A stretch of 64,000 nucleotides of DNA from Romanomermis culicivorax (Eukaryota; Nematoda; Enoplea; Mermithida; Mermithidae), in contig CAWUHX010000091.1 in assembly GCA_963922205.1 (NCBI GenBank), positions 310,001 through 374,000 on the forward strand, read 5' to 3'. This document shows positions 55,932-64,000 of the stretch, piece after piece. How positions within the stretch are numbered: position 1 is the stretch's first letter; each line of letters starts with the position of its first letter. The notes under the pieces were generated by a model. The model was not told the DNA's origin, made no database searches, and worked only from the letters and a program-made list of their open reading frames with translations. The translations under genes were made by a program, and so were the position numbers.

Positions 55932-56980
55932 GCGGCTGGTTGCAATATTCGGGTTCGAGTAAGAGCTCGCGATTATCTCCAGCAAAATAATCGAGCTCGA
56001 GATAATCGCCAGCTCAGACTTAAACTCGAGCTCGTGCGATGCGGGTGCAATAAATTTTTTAATTTAATTCTGATCACGATATCGCTCCGAGAAAAATGTT
56101 GTTTTCTACACGTCTAAGAATGAACCCGTGTTTTTGACTATTTCTTCAAATAAATTAAGAATCATGAGGTACCTCATGAAATGGAAGTTTCTACAGTAAT
56201 AAAAGTCGATCGCTAGTGTTTCCTAGCTGATCTTCCTGGTTAGAGCTTTCTCTTTATTCTGAGTTTCCTAAATTGTAGGGATTGATGATGATTCTATATC
56301 TTCATCACGGACAACCGAAATCAAGTTCTTGTGAATAGTCTGTTTTTTTATATAATGCTTCCGAATAGAAAAATCGCTAACAAAAACTTTTAGTGGAACG
56401 TTTCCGCAAAAAAGTCGTCAAAGCTAGTTGAGTTGGCTGGAAAATTTGCAGCTCTATGACGCGTCATTTAGCAGAAAATTACCAAAATATAAAATAGTCT
56501 ACTTAGTCCGGTTTCATTTTCTAGAAGCATTATAGGAAACGCAAGGAGAAGAAAACTAGACTATAGTTATTGTAAATATAAATTTATAGAATCTTTTTTA
56601 TTATAAATTGGCCCTAAAAATTTGTCTCATAACTTGTTGATTCCGCTTCCATTATTTCGCTTCTAATTCAAATTTACATTGCTTTCCTTCAAAATTTCAT
56701 TTTTTAATTTCTTAATTAATCTTAATTTTCACTTCTTATTCTAAATTATTCCTGATTTTTTCATTTTCGTTTTTTCAACTCTTCCATCCACAAAACGTGT
56801 TGCATCCATCACATTAAATGGCCATGGTTTCTCACGAAGGTCGAGATAATCGCGAGTTCGAGTTTTTTATTGCAACCCGAAAAAAATGAAACCGAGCTCG
56901 CGATTAGCTAATGCTCAGCATTTTTGACTTAATACTAAACTCGTGATGATCCCCAACATTAGTTATTGCAACCGGCCCCA
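55932..56980. mobile_element. MITE of the GGGGCCGGTTGCAATA family
   Basis: Left end CGGCTGGTTGCAATATTCGG; right end the inverse (AACATTAGTTATTGCAACCG then GCCCC). Sub-terminal words GAGCTCGCGATTA occur in both orientations. The plus-strand frame at 55617-56117 crosses its left end and is not a gene. The termini match the truncated copy at 9366-9545. Confidence 0.8.
56335..56565. mobile_element. TATAGTCTG-family MITE, nested
   Basis: ATAGTCTGTTTTTTTATATA then ATGCTTCCGAATAG at the left, TTCTAGAAGCATTATAGGAA and AGACTAT at the right. It splits the GGGGCCGGTTGCAATA element. Confidence 0.75.
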
Positions 56981-57193
56981 GCTATACAAACGTTTTTACG
57001 GAGATCAAGAACCTTTTTTTCTCTTTCTATCGCCATGTTAAGAAAATTAACTCGTGCCAACCAAAAGAACACTAACACGCCTTTGTGAATGCCGATTTAT
57101 ATTTAGCCCCAGTTTGCGCTAAACCGCGCTTAAGTCTGTTAGATAATTCGTGCTAAACCGTTAACACGAGTTGACGTTTGTGAATTTGGCCCA

Positions 57194-58290
57194 TAGTGTT
57201 ATTTGACCTCGAGTAGAGCTTGGTTGGATATTAGTATTTTCACTTGATATAGATATCGTTATGCCTTTGTGTTAACTTTTTTTGCTTCAAATATTGTTAA
57301 CAATATATCAACAGATATGAGAATTATATCCATTGTTTAATACAGTTTTTGATGATAAAAAGGTGATTCTTTACTTCAATATGATGGAGTATGATGCTGC
57401 TTACAGTGATTTATAGATATATCTTGAATTATGACTACGACCCATGGGAAAGCAAAATTGACCCATAATTGTTGCTTTAAAACATGAAATTATCGAGATG
57501 CAGATTCTCTGTCTCAGTAAGCTTGATGTAGCCATAATCACATGTGACATGTGCTGTGTAAGATCTCATGCATAAACGATACAATTATTTCTTTTGTTAA
57601 TTGGACTACAAATTTTACATCCAATTTTTCAAAAATTCACAACTTTTGTAGTGATCAGGTACAGACTTCAGAGCTGCTTCAACTCGGCAGCAATAAGGAC
57701 ATGCAAGTGGGAATGTTTGATACCCACAAGTGTGCACTCATGCTCATAGCAACTGTCTTTAAGGGTCTGAAAAGTGTGAAAATTTAGGAATTCAATCATT
57801 GATTTTTCGCGCAAAAGAACCGATATGGATGATAGTGGAAATGAAAAAAAAACTTTCAAAGGTATCAGGAAAAATGGGTACCTTCCGCTAATACTAATGC
57901 GCTATCTCGAAACGAGGTTCTTGGATTAATTAAAAGCACGGAATTTTGGCATGTAGAAATGTTCTGAAAATTACACAATTGAAAAATCTTGAACAGTCGT
58001 AGAATTAAAAAGGATATGTAAAACCTTTGCGGCAGATTTTCCCATGCGGTATTGATGAAAAATTAAAAATTGATATTTTCCCTATAGTGTGCTGGGTCCA
58101 AGTCGCTTCTGAACGTTCATTATTTGCATCATGCCATTCTGCATCGTATAAATGGTCTTAGAAATTATCTTCAAAATTTTCAAATATTCATTTCATCTTC
58201 ATATCATCAAGTTAAAATGTTAAAATGAGTTAAAATGCTGTGATTTAACTTATTTCGAAATCCTAATCCGCTTCCAACGAAAAACTTGAT
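57194..58290. other. No gene recognised
   Basis: AT-rich intergenic DNA; only short frames. Confidence 0.45.
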
Positions 58291-58299
58291 AATGCCTTA

Positions 58300-58690
58300 A
58301 GCTACAAAAGCGACTATCGCTGACTGTCGCCGATAGAAATTCTAAGATTTTTTCACTTCTGATTTTATGGGTTTCGCCGACTGTCACTGATTCGGCCGAA
58401 CTTTCATGGGTGACTCTTCTCGATTTTACCATTCAGAAGTGAAAAAGTCCCAGGATTTTTGTCGCCGTTTCCTGAGAATTTATCGGCGATTTTTATCCCG
58501 ATTCAGGAGTCAAAAAATCCTACAATTTTTGTTGGCGACAGTCAGCGATTCAAAGGAATGAATCGGAAAAATTGGCGACAGTCTATGACTCTGCCAATTG
58601 CTGATTTATTCCTTAAAATCGCCGACTGTTGCCGATTTAATCCTAGGAATCGGCGACAGTCGGCGGTTTCACTACTGAACAGGGCTTAGT
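58300..58690. repeat. Repeat array of GGCGACAGTCGGCGATT words
   Basis: TCGCCGACTGTCGCCGAT and its complement ATCGGCGACAGTCGGCG recur at least seven times in both orientations over 390 bases. The halves are partly inverted copies (TTTTTCACTTCTGA against TCAGAAGTGAAAAAG). Probably another small inverted-repeat element. Confidence 0.65.
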
Positions 58691-59520
58691 CAACTCTTCA
58701 CATTCCGTTCTAAATTGTGGGTGAATTATTGAGATTCCATGCAGACACAAGTGAATCCGACATGGGACGTTTTCGCACGTCAGATAAATTTTCTCTTCAA
58801 TAGGAAAAAATGATATGATGGCGACGCAGATGTTTCGGACGATGAAATTTTATTATTTCGTGTTACTAGGGCTAGTGAAAATGTTCTATACTCGATTCGT
58901 TTTGAAATGATCGGTCCAGCTAGGTGGCAGCCAACCTTTTATTCAAAATTATGGAAAGCTTGTTGACTGTATTCAATAAAATTTTCCTTCATGATACTGT
59001 CCCTTTAATGATCACTCTTATCAATCAATTCGAGATTATCGAAACTGATTTCCTGATCTCTAGTAAGGCTGAGTTTGCCGAAACTCCGACCACTGCATCG
59101 ATCATTTTAAAATGAATGGGAGTAGAGACGAACCATACTCATTTGATAAAAGCAGCTTTTAAGCCAGTATTCTTGTCATTTTCTTTTTTTTCTTGATCAA
59201 ATGTTTTCACGTTTCAATTCGTTTTTCTTGACTCTCCTGGTATTTGTGTCTATGTTCAAATTTTCATATTTCGATTTTATTCACTTTCTTTCTAGTGTGC
59301 TCTACTGTGCTGTACGCATATTCGACATGTTCCTTTTGGTCTCACTCTATAAGATTTTCCTAGTTTTCAATCTTCGTTCATTTTTCCACTTGCTCGTATT
59401 TTTTATTTCCACCCTGTTTTGCCTGTCTTTTACAATAGAAAACGTAATTGATGGCTGTAATGCCCGATTTCTACTGTACTTTTACTCGATTCCCAAGGCC
59501 CTGGAGGCAACAACATGATA
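58691..59520. other. No gene recognised
   Basis: A hydrophobic 105-residue open stretch (59201-59515) is Phe/Leu/Ser-rich from T-rich DNA; no domain, no splice-compatible neighbours recognised. Confidence 0.45.
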
Positions 59521-59529
59521 ATACGATAC

Positions 59530-60160
59530 GGAATTATGATATAATAATACATGATAACTGAATGAAAATACAATGTCGCCGACTGCTTATAATTGGGGGT
59601 CAACTATAACACGTCCTGATTTATTTGAATCAAGCTTTACACGCGGATTTCAAAAAGAACACACACAAAAACTCAAACCAATTTCACTATGCTTCCATCT
59701 TTTATACGGCTTCTTTAGACCACGCCTTTACACCATGGGAGGTCCGCTTCGGTTTTGCTTTTCTAACCAATTGTTGCTTCACTTTATATGCTTTCGTTTA
59801 CTGTATGCTTTTATTACCATGCCTTCATGCTTTAATTTATGCTTAACTTCCACACCTACATGCTTTAATTTACCGTATGCTTAGCCACGCCCACATGTTT
59901 CTACTTTTTCATGTGCTTTACTGTTTTCCATGTGTTCTACTTGAGTCTTGTATCTTGGTCGGGGTTTTTGCATTTTCTTACAGGGGCAGGTGTTTTTACG
60001 ACTCTGGGGGGATACTGTATTTCTTGGGAATGTGCATCTTCAATTGACTTGAGTGGGTTATAGGACCAGGTGCCGATGTGTGAAATTATTATGCATTGAT
60101 TCCTCCTAACTGGGGTTACTAATGGATTTTGGTGTGGGAATGCTCAAAAACAAAGTACTT
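59530..60160 (-). repeat. Solo LTR-like sequence related to the LTR at 4231-5032
   Basis: Shares, in the same order, a GGTCA...GTCCTGATTT-like left part, TATGCTT/TGCTTT-rich middle with AGCCACGCCC, a GGGG-GTGTTTTTACGA part, GGGGTTACTAAT/GGGGCATCTTAAT and the outer CAAAGTACTT. The 9-mer ATACGATAC flanks it on both sides (59521-59529 and 60161-60169) and may be the target duplication, though it is long for an LTR element. No internal coding sequence adjoins it. Confidence 0.5.
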
Positions 60161-60169
60161 ATACGATAC

Positions 60170-60918
60170 TTAGGAAAAATGTACAGGACTGTCAACAAGA
60201 CGAAAAAACCAGATATACTCGAGAAAATACATCATGAATAAAATTATATACAGTAATCCGATTTACTCTAATGTGTTATCACCTATCTTACACGGCCTTA
60301 TCATATACGGTGTGAGGATTTCATGGTAAGCTGCAATAATGACAAGTTTCTACAGTGTTGCAATATTTTTGACCAAAAGTAGAACAGAAACACCGTGAAA
60401 TGAGCTACTTTTGATCACAGAAATTCATAAACAATTCAAACATCATTTTTGTCTTAAATTGCTAATTAGCGAAAAATTGCTCATACTCGAAAAAATTATA
60501 CTCTGTTGCAGTTCACCAAGATTCCCCTGCACTGCATCAGCAAGTAACTAAAAGTTCGACCCTTAAAAAAGCAACTATAGTTGCTTCAATTATGGGCATT
60601 ATCAAATCTCCTCTTTTTTATTACCATATCCATGTAATTAATGAATAAAAAAAAGTTATCTCCCACTGAATGGCCTAAGTTGATGCAAAAGATCTTTTGT
60701 TCTTGACTTTAATGTTTGTTCCATAATTCTATTATTTTCCATTGATTCTATCAATGAAAATAAAAATTTAAAATTGTGGTTGACACTGACTAATTCATGA
60801 TAAATTTTGTGAAAATTGTATCAAAGTTGCAACTTATTGCAATAAGAACCAACAAACTTGTAGATAGAGTAATGTTAAATTTTCTTAGTGCTTAAAATAT
60901 TAAATTCCCTGAAATATT
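60170..60918. other. No gene recognised
   Basis: AT-rich intergenic DNA; a short perfect palindrome AAGCAACTATAGTTGCTT lies at about 60577. Confidence 0.4.
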
Positions 60919-62633
60919 GGAACACTGGTTTATCAGAAAACGCCCCGATGTGGCAGAAAAAAGAATATACTTGCTTGGATAGTTGCCAAAAAAGAGTGGA
61001 CTAGATTTTTGAGAATTCGGGTTAAAGTTGGAATTAACTTTTGTAATATTGGATTTTCATTCTTTCTCATTAAAAAAAATTTCCATGTCTGTGAAAAAGT
61101 TATTCTGCAGCATCCTTACACTTTTTCCTTCATCTGGCATCAACTTGAGTAGAATTTTACTATATGAAAATTATATGCAATGACGCTGATGACTGACTTC
61201 ACTCAAATGTATATAAATGGTAAACCAATAGCATTCTAACTCCCGACTGATTCAAAACTCCTACCCCTCACTCTAGCTGAAAAATAGTGAGGGAAGCATA
61301 TTATGGTCATTTTGAGAACTATAGAGAAACCTGAGGTTAGTTGCACTAACCCAACATGAGGATAATCTCAACATCTGAATTGAATTGCTCATCCTTAGTT
61401 TGAGCTAATCCCAATGTCGAGATTATTTTCTTCCAGTGCACAAACAATACTCACTTGAGGATTAACTAATAGGGAGGCTTAAGTTCGAGTTTGGGAATTG
61501 CAAACATTTTTATATTTATTTGCTTTAGAGATAAGAAAATTATGTGAAAATGTTATTTGAAAGCTCGAGCTGTCCACCTGACAGCTGGAGCTTTCAAATA
61601 ATCTGGATATTGAGCTGATTATAATCCTGATGACATGGAGATTACACCAAACTTGAGATGGAACCGAGTCCCCTTTCTGTTCGAGATTATCTTGAGCCCA
61701 AACATAGATCCCTTTAGTGCAACTGGGCCTTGGTTACAGTCATTGGGCACCATCTGTAAATAGGTCAACATTCCAACTTCTCCTCCACTCTACTTGCACT
61801 CCCACAGTAACAATATGACAGCAGGAAGGGAGCGATCAGGATGGATGAAATTGCTTCCCTTATGCAATCCCACAAAAAACGCTCTTTCTGCAAATTTCAT
61901 TTCTAATCCAAAAGTGTCAATGATGCTATTTTGTTTAATAGTTCCAATAACACTTGTGATGAATTGATTTTGAGTACCTATATTGAGAGAATAAATTTTT
62001 TTATAGCTTGTAATCAGTAAAACCTAGGGAGTGAATTCCATCCAATATGTTATATAGACTGAAGTTAGTATATCCTGCACAATCGATTTACTTCTAAAAA
62101 GACATTGTGTTTTAGATTTTTTCAGAAAAAACTGAATGGTATTTTATCTGTCAGTTTCTTACAGTTGATTCCTGTTTTATTGACACTAAATGTAGTAAAA
62201 AAGTTCAATGCAGTTGGAAGCACTCATGTATGAGGGGGACATGAGGTGTACAAACTACCCCTAGAGTTTTGAATCTGGAAAATCTTTTATAGAAAAAAAA
62301 ATTTTGGCCAACTTTTTTTGAATTTTTTGTCTCAAAAAATGCCAAAAGACAGGATCCACCCCATGTACCCTCTTAAAAATATCAGAGATGCACATGTATG
62401 GTTAGAAAGTGTGTTGAAGCACACAGTTGCAGAGTATACTTTTTCATATCAGACATGGAGAATTTTTAATGGGAAAGAATGAAAATCCAATTTAACAAAA
62501 GTTAATTTTTCCCAACTTTATGTCAAGTTATCAAAAATCTAGTCCACTTCTTTTTTTAGCTTGGTAACTATCAAAGCTAGAATATTCTTCTTTTTCTGCA
62601 TCATCAAGGCATTTTCTAATAAACTAGTCCACC
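60919..62633. repeat. Large inverted repeat: arms 60919-61115 and 62402-62633
   Basis: The left arm (GAACACTGGTTTATCAGAAA, GAGTGGACTAGATTTTTGA, ATTGGATTTTCATTCTTTCT, CATGTCTG) is found inverted in the right arm at roughly 80% identity. The 1.3 kb between holds another inverted-repeat element. No transposase recognised; perhaps a decayed DNA transposon or an inverted duplication. Confidence 0.65.
61328..61736. mobile_element. MITE with AGTTGCACTAA ends
   Basis: Left GGTTAGTTGCACTAACCC, right the inverse CTTTAGTGCAACTGGGCC. Inside, GAGATTATC/GATAATCTC words repeat, and a near-perfect hairpin sits at its centre (TTTGAAAGCTCGAGCTGTCC / GACAGCTGGAGCTTTCAAA). Confidence 0.7.
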
Positions 62634-62639
62634 TCTTCT

Positions 62640-63240
62640 TAGTGGGCCTCAACCATGCATGAAAACTTCCATATGTTGGGGATGCACTTATGGTAGCAGT
62701 TATCCCACATCTATGCAAAATTGGTGAAGTGGACTAAGTCACAATTTGACCAAGAAACAGGATGTTCATCATTCTTACAACTTGTTTGTGTTGTGGGTGA
62801 GTCACATCCTTTTATATTATATTTGTTCTTTTACACCTAGTAAGTTGGAGCATCAACAGTCCCACACAATTTATATATTGATTATAATATTTTTATTTTT
62901 ATATTCATTATTGTTATTAATTATTCATTACTCATGCAATTAGCTGGGGGAAGAGCCACTTACATGGGAGCCATTTACTAAGGAAAACCCCAGCCTTCCT
63001 GGACATCAGTATAGTGAGTTATCTACATTTGTGTAAACCTTTAGGAAGCATCTGGAGAGACCCTGATTGCTTTTTGATTGCAAGAGTTGGAGTTTCCAGT
63101 TACTAATTGGTGACTGAAGGTTCTGTTTATTTCTACTTAAGGACTGTTGCACTGTACTTAGCTGATTGCTAATAGGAATAGGAAGCTCCTTTGAGTAACC
63201 TACAGTAGTAAGTTCGATACAAGCTGATATCTTGAGTTAT
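62640..63240. other. Leader or LTR-like region before the decayed gag frame
   Basis: No frame. By position it could hold the LTR and leader of the retroelement to its right, but I found no matching second copy or clear primer-binding site. Confidence 0.3.
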
Positions 63241-63241
63241 T

Positions 63242-64000
63242 TTGCTGACATCTTCAGATCTAAGCAGAGAAGCAAACATAACAAGTGGTGGCTCTGACAC
63301 TAGCAATAGGGAAGAGCACAGAGTCACCCGAAGTGTTACAAAACCCAAAGGTTTCTACAAAGATTTAGGACTCAAGATGTCCAGAAATACTGAGGACTTA
63401 GCCTCTGGTACAACTTTACCAAGGACTCCGCCTGGTACAAGGCATGATGAGTTGGATAAATCCTTCCCACTGCCTGTAGTATATCTAATACTACGAGCAA
63501 GTCAAAGGGCTCTGATTCGACTGCCATAAGCCAGAGGGCTGAGGTAAAAATGGACCCAGTAAATGTGCCCAATCCTGCAGTGCCTAAAATGGCCAATAAT
63601 GATAATATTAATAATATGGCCTTGGCAAAGGAACTATTTACTACGGATGATAGAGACACTTGAATTAATGCACCTATCGATAGAAGGCTGAAGTTGGCCA
63701 AGGATCAAATAGATTCATTTACTATTGATCAAACGAAAGAGGAATGCTTTAGATGACTTCGACAAAGATTTGATACATACCATCTGGAGTACATCCATGA
63801 TAATTTTGATACAATTTGGGAGGAATACCATCATGATCCATTGCACAAATTATGATTTGAAATGAGCCAAAAGGATGATGAAATTCGATAGCTAAATGTC
63901 AAAATTGATAAAATGGCTGATTTGATGATTGGAGTCCAAGGACTATTGGAAAAGTTCATGCTGGATAAAAGAGAAAAGGATATCCGAGTGAATATTGAGA
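63242..64000 (+). pseudogene. Decayed gag-like retroelement reading frame, continues past window edge
   Basis: A plus-strand frame starts at 63242, with RVTRSVTKPKG, typical of the N-terminus of LTR-element Gag or polyproteins. A frameshift near 63475 moves it to a frame reading SKSKGSDSTAISQRAEVKMD. This frame then runs to the edge, broken only by TGA at about 63661, 63754 and 63855 and TAG at about 63891. The predicted protein is charged and helical (QIDSFTIDQTKEECF, FDTIWEEYHHDPLHKL, MADLMIGVQGLLEKF), like a coiled-coil Gag. All four stops can arise from CGA or CAG by one C-to-T change. Family not assigned. Confidence 0.6.

Larger units (their letters stand above)
54811..57193. mobile_element. 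Inverted-repeat element (GGGCCGTATTCACAAAGGCG) carrying telomere repeat and other elements
   Basis: Left end GGGCCGTATTCACAAAGGCG then TGTTAGCACTAACG. Inverse copies lie at about 57072-57097 (CACTAACACGCCTTTGTGAA) and at the far right (GTTTGTGAATTTGGCCCA), so two termini are stacked at the right side. Inside are the TTAGGC array, a stretch of CGGGATAACGATACATT repeats (55355-55520) and a GGGGCCGGTTGCAATA element with a further MITE inside it. Confidence 0.7.

Noticed and set aside
55617-56117. 166-residue plus-strand frame
   Set aside because: It runs into the terminus of a MITE and owes its end to repeat sequence; no domain.
59201-59518. 105-residue hydrophobic frame
   Set aside because: Phe/Leu/Ser bias of T-rich DNA; no signal of a conserved family or splice partners.

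Overview
The window is animal nuclear DNA, most likely from a nematode. Both host genes are split into many small exons with GT-AG introns. One acceptor type is the T-rich TTTTCAG form usual in nematodes. A 0.42 kb block of (TTAGGC)n, the canonical nematode telomere repeat, sits at 54.9-55.3 kb. The DNA is AT-rich and crowded with transposons, many nested in one another. I cannot name the species.

Layout: 0-5.0 kb (minus strand) is the 5' part of an LTR retroelement that continues past the left edge. It has an LTR, one open frame holding Gag then an Env-like glycoprotein, an in-frame TGA, then an aspartic protease in the same frame. 5.0-12.9 kb holds repeats, a dead LINE and nested inverted-repeat elements. 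12.9-35.0 kb (minus strand) is a complete gene for MRCK, the myotonic dystrophy kinase-related Cdc42-binding kinase. I could join 28 exons in frame into about 1932 residues. 35-41 kb is a transposon island with a LINE reverse-transcriptase tail, a hAT transposase remnant, duplicated blocks and nine copies of a GC-rich hairpin. 41.4-50.8 kb (minus strand) is an NRF-domain/acyltransferase-3 membrane protein gene (nose-resistant-to-fluoxetine type), about 16 exons, with two junctions I could not resolve. 51-64 kb holds a foldback element, the telomere-repeat block inside an inverted-repeat element, a solo LTR-like sequence, further inverted repeats and, at the right edge, a decayed gag-like reading frame.

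The two host genes are unrelated in function: Cdc42 signalling to the actin cytoskeleton, and a multipass membrane acyltransferase-like protein. They share only the habit of carrying whole transposons in their introns. The most unusual object is the retroelement at the left edge, because its glycoprotein lies between Gag and protease rather than after Pol. A second theme is a set of inverted-repeat families whose ends share a GGGGCC-type terminus, while each family is built inside from its own short palindromic word.
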